Assembly (NCBI GenBank): GCA_013696535.1
Contig: JACCYI010000371.1
Location: forward strand, 1-8,479
Direction of reading: 5' to 3'
DNA from: Solirubrobacterales bacterium
Lineage (GTDB): Bacteria; Actinomycetota; Thermoleophilia; Solirubrobacterales; Solirubrobacteraceae
DNA length: 8,479 nucleotides
The notes below the pieces were generated by a model. The model had not been told where the DNA came from, searched no databases, and saw only the letters and a program-made list of their open reading frames with translations. The translations under genes and the position numbers were made by a program. Within the stretch, counting starts at the first letter, position 1. Every line of letters begins with the position of its first letter. This document shows positions 1 to 5,268 of this stretch, piece after piece.

Positions 1-389
1 TCAGGCTCGATCAAGTTCCATACGTCGTCGAGTGCCGACCACGAGCCGTCCGCCTTCGCGCGGTCGATCACCGCGAGCCCGGCGGGCGTCATGAGTCCGG
101 CCTCGATCAGCCGCTCGACCCGCTGCTTGTTGGGCCGTGACCAGCCACTCCCGGCCTTGCGCGGAGTGAGCTGCTGCTGGGATCGAGCCTCGTCGAGCGG
201 GCGGGCCTGGCTGTCCACCCACCCGAAGCACAGGGCCTCCTCCACCATCTCGTCGTAAGGGAGGTGTGACGGACTCTTCTTCTTGAAGGTAACGAGCCAG
301 ACCCCCGGCGAGGCCGACGCGTGCTCTTCGAGCCATGCGCGCCACTCGGCCCGGCTCTCGACCTGCACCTGCTCGTAGTCCTTGGCCAT
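1..389 (-). CDS. YdeI/OmpD-associated family protein, 3' end cut by window edge
   Basis: The first 129 residues of a soluble protein are visible; the family is usually about 190-200 residues, so the C-terminal third (normally the OmdA domain) is missing off the left edge. Recognition rests on a run typical of the family: YDEMVEEALCFGWVDS at residues 45-60, LTPRKAGSGWS at 74-84, then NKQRVERLIEAGLMTPAG at 87-104. No signal peptide or membrane segment is seen. The family is named after YdeI and OmpD association and is sometimes annotated as bacteriocin protection, but its biochemical role is not established, so I assign none. The ATG at 389-387 is chosen because the same frame is closed by a stop at 407-405, which is also the stop of the small ORF upstream. 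It lies 15 bases downstream of that ORF and is probably the last visible member of the serS transcript. Confidence 0.8.
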   Translation of the reverse strand, partial: MAKDYEQVQVESRAEWRAWLEEHASASPGVWLVTFKKKSPSHLPYDEMVEEALCFGWVDSQARPLDEARSQQQLTPRKAGSGWSRPNKQRVERLIEAGLMTPAGLAVIDRAKADGSWSALDDVWNLIEP

Positions 390-404
390 CGACGAGTGCT
401 CGGA

Positions 405-578
405 TCAGCCCGCCGCGGGCGGCTCCTTCTCCGGCACACCCGGCAACGGGGCGTCCTCACGGTCCGCGTCGTCCTGGACTCCGAGCGGCTGGTCGTCGAC
501 CTCGATCCCGGACTCGGGGGGCGGAGGCTCGTCGGGGATGTCGGGATCCTCGGGCGCGATGTCGGGCGTCTCGGTCAT
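405..578 (-). CDS. Small acidic, proline-rich hypothetical protein (57 aa)
   Basis: An ATG at 578 opens 57 codons ending in TGA at 407-405. The peptide begins MTETPDIAPEDPDIPDEPP and ends VPEKEPPAAG. It is dominated by Asp, Glu and Pro, with no hydrophobic segment, no Cys and no aromatic residue, so it is probably unstructured. I do not recognise a family. Support for it being real is positional: it begins 9 bases after the serS stop and ends 15 bases before the YdeI-family start. Leaving it out would make an otherwise unexplained 198-base gap in a region with no other such gap. There is no clear Shine-Dalgarno sequence, so translation may depend on coupling to serS. It could be a chance ORF in GC-rich DNA, but the compact packing and the uniform acidic composition favour a gene. 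Confidence 0.55.
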   Translation of the reverse strand: MTETPDIAPEDPDIPDEPPPPESGIEVDDQPLGVQDDADREDAPLPGVPEKEPPAAG

Positions 579-587
579 GCCACGGGG

Positions 588-1841
588 CTACCCGCGCACC
601 TCGGCCGGCGCACCCCAGGGATGCAGGACGGCGGGTATCGCGACGGAGCCATCGTCACGCTGGCCGTTCTCGAGCAGGGCGATCAGGTGTCGCCAGGTCA
701 CTGCGGTGCCGTTCAACGTGGACACATGGCGCGGCGAGCCGCCCCCTCCGCCCGGCGGGCGGTAGCGGATTTCGAGCCGCCGGGCCTGGAAGTCGGTCGT
801 GTTGGACGTGGACGTCACCTCGCGATGGCGGCCCTGCCCGGGCAGCCACGCCTCGCAGTCGTACTTCTTGGAGGCCGACGCACCCAGGTCGCCCACCCCG
901 ATGTTGACCACCCGATAGGGGATCTCGAGCGCTTGGAGGATCTCCTCCTCGATCGAGAGGAGTCGCTCGTGCTCCTGAGCGCCGGCTTCCGGCTCCACGA
1001 AAGAGAACATCTCGACCTTCTCGAACTGATGCACGCGGAAAATGCCCCGCGTGTCGCGGCCGGCCGCTCCGGCCTCGCGGCGGAAGCAGGGCGAGAAGCC
1101 CGCGTAGCGCAGCGGCAGACGGTCACCGTCGAGGATCTCCCCGGCGTGCAGGGAGGCGAGCGCCACCTCGCTGGTGCCCACAAGAAACAACGGATCGTCC
1201 GCCAGCCCGTAGATCTGCTGCTCGGCGTCTGGGAGGAACCCCGTGCCGAAGAGTGCCTCCTCGCGCACGAGCACGGGCGGGATCACGGGCTCGAAGCCGT
1301 GTCCTCGCAGGATCTCGAGTGCCCAGCGAACCAGCGCCAGCTCGAGGAGCACCAGGTCACCTTTTAGATAGGCGAAGCGCGAGCCGGCCACCCGCGCACC
1401 GGTCTCCATGTCGATCAGGTCGCCGGCGAGCTCGAGGTGGTCCTTGCCCTCGCGGAGGGCCGAAGCCTCCCCGATCTCCCGGAGCACCGCGTCTGAATCG
1501 GCGGCCTGCGGATCGGGCGGGTTCGGCAACGAGGCGAGCACTCGGGCGAGCTCGGCCTCGACCTGCGTGAGCTCCTCGGTCAGCCCCTTCGCCGTGCGGG
1601 ACACCTCCTGCATCGCGGCGATCGCATCGGCGGCGTCCTCCCCCGCCTTGCGGGCCCGCGCGATCTCTCCCGACGCCTCGTTCTGACGCGCGCGCAGCGC
1701 CTCGACCTCCGGCAGGAGGGCCCGCCGGCGGGCGTCGAGCGACAGCGCGCCGTCGAGGCGTTCGTCCGAGCCGTCGTTCCTCCGCGCCAGAGCGATCCGC
1801 ACCGGCGCGGGATCACGGCGGATCGCCCTCAGGTCGAGCAT
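588..1841 (-). CDS. serS: Seryl-tRNA synthetase (SerRS)
   Basis: Cytoplasmic class II aminoacyl-tRNA synthetase that charges tRNA-Ser with serine via seryl-adenylate. The 417-residue length fits bacterial SerRS, usually about 420-430. The start MLDLRAIRRDP is typical. Residues about 30-105 form the charged helical arm that contacts the long variable arm of tRNA-Ser. The catalytic core shows TSE at 223-225, motif 2 as FRREAG at 253-258 followed by FRVHQFEKVEMF at 268-279, and WLPGQGRHREVTSTSN at 332-347 then TDFQARR. Motif 3 is LNGTAVTWRHLIALLEN (376-392) with the class II Arg at 384. This stretch is one residue shorter than the E. coli and Thermus forms I recall, and a short glycine run sits at 364-368. 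The ATG at 1841 has no good Shine-Dalgarno sequence. It lies 57 bases downstream of the cytochrome c stop and leads the 57-aa ORF by 9 bases. Confidence 0.97.
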   Translation of the reverse strand: MLDLRAIRRDPAPVRIALARRNDGSDERLDGALSLDARRRALLPEVEALRARQNEASGEIARARKAGEDAADAIAAMQEVSRTAKGLTEELTQVEAELARVLASLPNPPDPQAADSDAVLREIGEASALREGKDHLELAGDLIDMETGARVAGSRFAYLKGDLVLLELALVRWALEILRGHGFEPVIPPVLVREEALFGTGFLPDAEQQIYGLADDPLFLVGTSEVALASLHAGEILDGDRLPLRYAGFSPCFRREAGAAGRDTRGIFRVHQFEKVEMFSFVEPEAGAQEHERLLSIEEEILQALEIPYRVVNIGVGDLGASASKKYDCEAWLPGQGRHREVTSTSNTTDFQARRLEIRYRPPGGGGGSPRHVSTLNGTAVTWRHLIALLENGQRDDGSVAIPAVLHPWGAPAEVRG

Positions 1842-1849
1842 CCGTGCGG

Positions 1850-1855
1850 ACCCTA
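1850..1855 (-). promoter_or_regulatory. Candidate -10 element of serS, leaderless spacing
   Basis: Read on the minus strand this is TAGGGT, which fits the actinobacterial TANNNT pattern. It ends 8 bases before the serS ATG, so a start site about 7 bases downstream would fall practically on the ATG. No Shine-Dalgarno sequence competes with this reading. No convincing -35 is seen, and a hexamer match in GC-rich DNA is weak evidence. Confidence 0.3.
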
Positions 1856-1877
1856 CCGCCGCCGGCGGCGCGAGCGG

Positions 1878-1899
1878 GCGCGGCTGACCGACCCCGCGC
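1878..1899 (-). terminator. Possible hairpin terminator after the cytochrome c gene
   Basis: Six G-C pairs (1878-1883 with 1894-1899) enclose a 10-base loop. The stem begins at the last base of the cytochrome c stop codon. No T-run follows on the minus strand, so this is at best a U-less GC hairpin as found in high-GC genomes. It would separate the cytochrome c transcript from serS. A stem of this size can arise by chance at this GC content. Confidence 0.3.
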
Positions 1900-2324
1900 T
1901 ACTGGCCCGAAGGCGGCGCGCGACCCGGTTGCGGCGCCCGGCCCGTGGCCTCGCGGCCCGAGTACTTATCCGCGAACCGCGCAACCGCCTCAGCTTCCTT
2001 GCCCACCACGATGTTCTGAGGCATCGGCCCGGAGGAGAAGCCACCGTTGCGGATGGCGTAGAGGATCTGGTCGTAGGTCTCTTTGCGCTGATTGAAGTTG
2101 GGCCCGTCCTTGTACTCGCGGTCCCCGATGTCGGCGTAGGACCCCTGCGCCCCGGCCTGGCTGATGGTGTGGCAGCCCGAGCATTTGTTCTGGAAGATCT
2201 GCGCCCCCTGGTACAAGGGGTCCTTCTCGGCCAGCGAGATCCCCTGCTCGCCACAGCCCGTCAGGGCCGCCGCGACAGCGACGCTGAGGCCGACGAGAGA
2301 CGTTCGTGTGCGCAAGCCAGCCAT
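1899..2324 (-). CDS. Cytochrome c class I lipoprotein
   Basis: A mono-haem c-type cytochrome of 141 residues, expected to carry electrons at the outer face of the membrane. From the ATG at 2324, residues 1-24 form a lipoprotein signal: positive start (GLRTRT), hydrophobic core and the lipobox LTGC with the lipidated Cys at 24. The haem site CSGCH is at 48-52, and the probable axial Met is M101 in SSGPMPQNI. LYAIRNGG precedes it, as is usual in this cytochrome type. The last ~20 residues are Pro/Gly-rich with no structure. The frame stays open to 2405 and an alternative ATG exists at 2339. I prefer 2324 because it gives a standard signal peptide, although none of the starts has a well-placed Shine-Dalgarno sequence. 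Its head-to-head partner is a cupredoxin-fold gene. The partner reductase or oxidase cannot be told from this window. Confidence 0.9.
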   Translation of the reverse strand: MAGLRTRTSLVGLSVAVAAALTGCGEQGISLAEKDPLYQGAQIFQNKCSGCHTISQAGAQGSYADIGDREYKDGPNFNQRKETYDQILYAIRNGGFSSGPMPQNIVVGKEAEAVARFADKYSGREATGRAPQPGRAPPSGQ

Positions 2325-2334
2325 CGCGGCGCAC

Positions 2335-2340
2335 AGCATA
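2335..2340 (-). promoter_or_regulatory. Candidate -10 element of the cytochrome c gene
   Basis: Read on the minus strand this is TATGCT, a TANNNT hexamer ending 10 bases before the ATG at 2324. Transcription would start only a few bases ahead of the ATG. About 17 bases upstream lies a poor -35-like TGGAGG. It overlaps the alternative ATG at 2339, so the two readings exclude each other. Confidence 0.3.
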
Positions 2341-2359
2341 CGGAAGAATCCGCCCCTCC

Positions 2360-2755
2360 ATGCCCCGCCCACGCGCCCGCCTCGCGGCTCTTGTCGTCGT
2401 CGCACTCACCGTCCTCGCCATCGGTGGCGGCGCGCTCGTGCTGCGCGGCGAGGCCGCTCTCGAGGCCCGGGCTCAGCGCGGCAGGATCCGCATCACACTT
2501 GACGACTTCCGCCTGCGGCCGCAGCGCATCCAGGCATCGCCCGGCAGGCTGACCTTCGAGCTGCGCAACGCCGGCCGCCTCGGGCATGGCTTCCGGCTGC
2601 GGCGCAACAACCGCCTTTGGCTCAAGATCCCGACCCTCAAGCCGGGGGAGCGGCGGATCGTCACCCGGCTCCTCGAACCGGGCAACTACCGGATGTTCGA
2701 CGCCGTGTCGAACTACGAGGTCCTGGGCATGTACGGCACTCTGTCGGTGAGATGA
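2360..2755 (+). CDS. Cupredoxin-fold membrane-anchored protein with degraded copper site
   Basis: A 131-residue protein. Residues about 8-28 form a hydrophobic signal or anchor segment with no lipobox or clear cleavage site, so the rest probably faces outside the membrane. Residues 41-131 look like a plastocyanin/azurin-type beta sandwich: FRLRPQRIQASPGRLTFEL, the N...H strand (N70, H76), then PGNYRMF and LGMYGTLSV at the end. In copper-binding relatives the last loop carries Cys, His and Met. Lined up on the shared PG and LGMYGTL ends, the Cys position is D114 and the His position is Y119, while H76 and M124 remain. It therefore probably does not bind copper as a type 1 site. The ATG at 2360 is chosen because it directly precedes the signal segment; the frame is open further upstream but would run into the divergent cytochrome gene. 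Its stop overlaps the next gene's start (ATGA). Confidence 0.75.
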   Translation: MPRPRARLAALVVVALTVLAIGGGALVLRGEAALEARAQRGRIRITLDDFRLRPQRIQASPGRLTFELRNAGRLGHGFRLRRNNRLWLKIPTLKPGERRIVTRLLEPGNYRMFDAVSNYEVLGMYGTLSVR

Positions 2756-3255
2756 ACCTGCGCACCGTCGAGCCCGGCCACTACCGGGCGGTCATCGGCC
2801 GCTTTGCCACTGGAGTCTGCGTCGTGACCGTCCAAGGGCCCGAAGGCCCGGTGGGCATGACCGCCAACGCCGTGTGCTCCGTGTCGCTCGAGCCGCTCCT
2901 GCTGCTCGTCTGCTTCGACTCGGGTGCGCGGACGCTCGGGCTCGTGCGCGGGACCAGCCGATTCGGCGTCAACGTGCTCGCAGAGCAGCAGCAGGCGCTC
3001 GCGACCCTGTTCGCCTCAAAGCTGCCGGAGACGGAGAAGTTCGCCGGGGTGCCCCACCGCATGCACGACGGGGTCCCCGTCCTTGAAGGCGCCCTGGCTT
3101 GGCTCGGGTGCGATCTGACCGAACTCGTTCCGGCGGGCGATCACGTCATCGGCATCGGCGCCGTCGACGTGGCCGAAGCCGGCGACGGCGAGCCATTGGT
3201 CTGGTATCGCGGTGGGTACGGCCGCTTCGTGCCTACCACCATCCCGCCGCCCTGA
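2752..3255 (+). CDS. Flavin reductase domain protein (FMN-binding, split-barrel)
   Basis: A 167-residue cytoplasmic protein of the short flavin reductase family (HpaC/ActVB-like). These enzymes use NAD(P)H to reduce free FMN or FAD, usually for a two-component monooxygenase. The evidence is the N-terminal signature RFATGVCVVTV (residues 17-27), the flavin-binding stretch GMTANAVCSVSLEPLLLLV (35-53), FGVNVLAEQQ (71-80), the central GVPVLEGALAWLGCDL, GDHVIGIGAVD, and PLVWYRGGYGRF near the C-terminus. The ATG at 2752 overlaps the TGA of the cupredoxin gene, which implies translational coupling and decides the start, although the frame is open from 2617. No monooxygenase partner is visible nearby, so the substrate is unknown. 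Its last 23 bases overlap the end of the convergent membrane-protein gene. Confidence 0.9.
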   Translation: MNLRTVEPGHYRAVIGRFATGVCVVTVQGPEGPVGMTANAVCSVSLEPLLLLVCFDSGARTLGLVRGTSRFGVNVLAEQQQALATLFASKLPETEKFAGVPHRMHDGVPVLEGALAWLGCDLTELVPAGDHVIGIGAVDVAEAGDGEPLVWYRGGYGRFVPTTIPPP

Positions 3256-3673
3256 GCCCCAAGGTCACCGAGACGAGCGCGCACGCCGTCATCACCCCCA
3301 TCTCGCGGCGCACGATCGACAGCACGACCGAGCGCTGCTCGGCTTCGGGTAATCCGCCGACCGCCGCCGCGGTCTCGATCCCGCGCGCTTCGAGCACCGT
3401 CTCGGCCGCTGCGATGCGGAGCTGCTCGCCGATGAAGGACACCGCGACTGGCAGCACGCCATAGAGCAGATGCAGACCGTCGACGTCGCGTCCCAGCAGG
3501 AGGAGCACCCCTCCCTGCACGGCGACGAGCAGGATCAAGCCCTGCGAGAGCCGCAGCAGCTTCCAGAAGAGGTCCGAGGGCATCACCCGGTACCAGCACC
3601 AAGCGCCCCACAGCCCCGCGGCTGCGCTGGAGACCACCATGGCGACACCGAGAACGACGTGGACCGAGGTCAA
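3233..3673 (-). CDS. Hypothetical integral membrane protein, four helices
   Basis: A 146-residue protein of no family I recognise. Four hydrophobic segments are visible at about residues 4-27, 43-60, 66-86 and 123-142, separated by short charged loops. The longest loop (about 87-122) is polar with helical character and contains EARGIETAAAVGGLPEAEQ. The start is a TTG at 3673, supported by GGAAGG eight bases upstream on the minus strand; the next in-frame ATG (codon 12) would cut the first helix. The gene is divergent from nuoA, with 62 bases between the starts, and converges on the flavin reductase gene with a 23-base overlap. The position beside the complex I operon could suggest a respiratory or membrane role, but the sequence gives no direct support for one. 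Confidence 0.75.
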   Translation of the reverse strand: MTSVHVVLGVAMVVSSAAAGLWGAWCWYRVMPSDLFWKLLRLSQGLILLVAVQGGVLLLLGRDVDGLHLLYGVLPVAVSFIGEQLRIAAAETVLEARGIETAAAVGGLPEAEQRSVVLSIVRREMGVMTACALVSVTLGLRAAGWW

Positions 3674-3681
3674 GCCAAGTG

Positions 3682-3687
3682 CCTTCC
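3682..3687 (-). promoter_or_regulatory. Shine-Dalgarno site supporting a TTG start
   Basis: GGAAGG on the minus strand lies 8 bases before the TTG at 3673. It is the main reason for choosing this unusual start codon for the membrane protein over the internal ATG. Confidence 0.55.
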
Positions 3688-3717
3688 GTCACCAAGTAAC
3701 ACGTTCGCACAAACTAG

Positions 3718-3726
3718 TGCTATAAC
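3718..3726 (+). promoter_or_regulatory. Extended -10 promoter of the nuo operon
   Basis: TGC followed by TATAAC is an extended -10 element (TGn plus a five-of-six match to TATAAT), unusually AT-rich for this DNA. No good -35 lies 16-18 bases upstream, as expected when the TG extension substitutes for it. The expected start site is about 3732-3734, only 2-4 bases before the nuoA GTG at 3736. This implies a leaderless or nearly leaderless nuo transcript. A 14-base segment with 4-base inverted arms (3707-3720) abuts the element but is too short to call an operator. Confidence 0.5.
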
Positions 3727-3735
3727 GCCGACAGG

Positions 3736-4095
3736 GTGATTCGCAGCTACCTGCCAGCGCTGGTGTTCGTAGGCCTCGGGACCTTTCTCGGCGTTGTCTT
3801 CGCAGTGATCAACTCGGTGCTCGGCCCGAAGCGCCGCAAGCGCGCCTCCAAGTACGACCCGTACGAGAGCGGCATGCCTTCGCAGGTCGATCAGGGCTTC
3901 AAGTTCGGCATCTCGTTCTACCTCATAGCGATGCTCTTCATCCTGTTCGACATCGAGGTGATCTTTCTGTATCCCGTCGCGATCCAGCTCAAGGCGTTCG
4001 GCACATTCGCGCTCGTGGAGATCATCGTCTTCGTCGTCCTGCTCTTCGTGGCCTTCGTATACGTGTGGAGACGAGGAGCACTCGAATGGAAATAG
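3736..4095 (+). CDS. nuoA: NADH-quinone oxidoreductase subunit A
   Basis: Small membrane subunit of complex I (119 residues, normal for the family) located where the peripheral and membrane arms meet, next to the quinone cavity. Three hydrophobic helices lie at about 5-28, 57-79 and 88-111. Between the first two is the conserved loop KYDPYESG (39-46), followed by [20 protein letters not shown] and FLYP (77-80), the family signature. The loop carries ESG where many homologues have ECG, a common substitution. The GTG at 3736 is chosen because it gives the full first helix and sits at the expected distance from the -10 element. There is no Shine-Dalgarno sequence at workable spacing (only AGGG touching the codon). 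It is the first gene of the operon and overlaps nuoB by 10 bases. Confidence 0.95.
   Translation: MIRSYLPALVFVGLGTFLGVVFAVINSVLGPKRRKRASKYDPYESGMPSQVDQGFKFGISFYLIAMLFILFDIEVIFLYPVAIQLKAFGTFALVEIIVFVVLLFVAFVYVWRRGALEWK
4073..4078 (+). promoter_or_regulatory. Shine-Dalgarno site fixing the nuoB start
   Basis: GAGGAG lies inside the end of nuoA, 7 bases before the ATG at 4086. It favours this ATG over the in-frame GTG at 4065, which precedes the site. Confidence 0.65.
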
Positions 4096-4760
4096 TCCGC
4101 CGCGAAAAGATCTCAGACAGCACCGACTTCCGTTCACGGCAGCTGAGCGCCCGGCGCATGCTCCAGGGGGACATGGACGAGGACGAGCTCGAGTCCTACG
4201 TCGAAGAGCGCCTGCTGACCACCACGCTCGACCGGGCAGCCAACTGGGCACGCGGCAACGCGTTCATGCCGGCCACCTTCGGCCTCGCGTGCTGCGCGAT
4301 CGAGATGATGGCCATGGTCGGCTCTAGGGTCGACATCGCCCGCTTCGGCTTCGAGGCGTTCCGCGCCTCCCCCCGCCAGTCCGACCTGATGATCATCTCC
4401 GGGCGCATCTCGATCAAGATGGCGCCGGTCGTGCGCCGCGTGTACGACCAGATGCTCGAACCCAAATGGGCGATCGCCATGGGCGCCTGCTCATCGTCGA
4501 TGGGCGTCTTCAATAACTACGCGATCGTGCCCGCGGACAAGTTCCTGCCGGTGGACATGCACATTCCGGGGTGCCCGCCGCGCCCTGAGGCGCTCGCCTA
4601 CGGCGTCATCAAGCTGCGCTCGAAGGTGTTGAGCCACCCCGACGAGGGCTGGCGGACACGCTACGGCGGCCGGGGTACGGAGGAGGTCCTCGACGATTCC
4701 GGCGACCGCACGGCCGCGGCTATCAACGCCCCAGGCGGCTCCGGGGACGCCAATGCCTGA
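4086..4760 (+). CDS. nuoB: NADH-quinone oxidoreductase subunit B
   Basis: Connecting-module subunit carrying the terminal [4Fe-4S] cluster N2, which donates electrons to quinone at the cytoplasmic foot of complex I. It has 224 residues. The cluster ligands are all present: C69 and C70 in [11 protein letters not shown]135 in AMGACSSS, and C163 in [24 protein letters not shown] (92-103), [13 protein letters not shown] (111-123) and the EPKW stretch are diagnostic. The N-terminal ~43 residues before LLTTTLD are charged and longer than in many homologues. The C-terminal ~30 residues after RYGGRGTEE are Gly/Ala/Asp-rich and probably disordered. The start is fixed by a Shine-Dalgarno site within nuoA. 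It overlaps nuoA by 10 bases and nuoC by 8, so the genes are translationally coupled. Confidence 0.97.
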   Translation: MEIVRREKISDSTDFRSRQLSARRMLQGDMDEDELESYVEERLLTTTLDRAANWARGNAFMPATFGLACCAIEMMAMVGSRVDIARFGFEAFRASPRQSDLMIISGRISIKMAPVVRRVYDQMLEPKWAIAMGACSSSMGVFNNYAIVPADKFLPVDMHIPGCPPRPEALAYGVIKLRSKVLSHPDEGWRTRYGGRGTEEVLDDSGDRTAAAINAPGGSGDANA

Positions 4761-5268
4761 CCCGACCGGGCTCGAGTTGCTCGCTCAGGAGGTCGGCGAC
4801 CGCCAAGCCGGCGCGGTGCTCGGTACCACGCACTTCCGCGGGCGGGCGAACCTGCTCGTGGAACCCGCGGCGATCCCGATAACCCTCGAGCTACTGCGGG
4901 GCAAAGGCTACGGCTTCCTCGCATCGGTGCACGGCAGCGACTATTTCCCCGAGGAGCCGCGTCTCGCCGTGCACTACGAGATGCTCGACATGCGCCGGGT
5001 GGATCGCATCTCCCTTACGACGCGCGTGCACACCGCCGCTCCGAACGTGCCGAGCGTCACCCTGGCATGGCCGACCGCCGACCACCAGGAGCGCGAGGTC
5101 TACGACATGTTCGGGATCGTCTTCGACGGTCATCCCGACCTCCGGCGCATTCTGATGCCGGAGGACTACGAGGGCTTCCCACAGCGCCGCGACTTCCCGA
5201 TCGGCGGCGAACCGGTCCTGTACACCCACAACGAGCCGCTCATGCCGGGCTGGTGGGAGGACAGCTGA
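4753..5268 (+). CDS. nuoC: NADH-quinone oxidoreductase subunit C
   Basis: The 30-kDa-type subunit of the connecting module, a structural partner of NuoD with no cofactor. It has 171 residues, on the short side of a stand-alone NuoC, and is not fused to NuoD. The family signature [20 protein letters not shown] (111-130) is followed by [20 protein letters not shown] (131-150). The N-terminal part contains [19 protein letters not shown], the usual alpha/beta domain. The ATG at 4753 overlaps the end of nuoB by 8 bases, with GGGGA five bases upstream as a modest ribosome site. The TGA overlaps the nuoD start by one base (TGATG). Confidence 0.96.
   Translation: MPDPTGLELLAQEVGDRQAGAVLGTTHFRGRANLLVEPAAIPITLELLRGKGYGFLASVHGSDYFPEEPRLAVHYEMLDMRRVDRISLTTRVHTAAPNVPSVTLAWPTADHQEREVYDMFGIVFDGHPDLRRILMPEDYEGFPQRRDFPIGGEPVLYTHNEPLMPGWWEDS

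Noticed and set aside
321..1367. A 348-codon plus-strand ORF opposite serS
   Set aside because: It is antisense to serS, which has all SerRS motifs. Its protein is Arg/Leu/Gly/His-rich with no recognisable domain, as expected of a GC-rich antisense frame.
1857..1870. Perfect 14-base GC palindrome upstream of serS
   Set aside because: It is made only of CG and GC steps, has no loop for a hairpin, and such palindromes are expected by chance in this composition.
3707..3720. Inverted repeat GCAC-N6-GTGC next to the nuoA -10 as an operator
   Set aside because: Arms of four bases are too short to distinguish from chance, although the position beside the -10 is suggestive.
4065..4085. GTG at 4065 as an upstream start for nuoB
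   Set aside because: The Shine-Dalgarno site at 4073-4078 lies downstream of this GTG and is correctly spaced for the ATG at 4086.
3670..4251. A 193-codon minus-strand ORF opposite nuoA and nuoB
   Set aside because: Shadow of nuoA and nuoB with skewed composition. It would also cover the nuo promoter and the start of the membrane protein gene.
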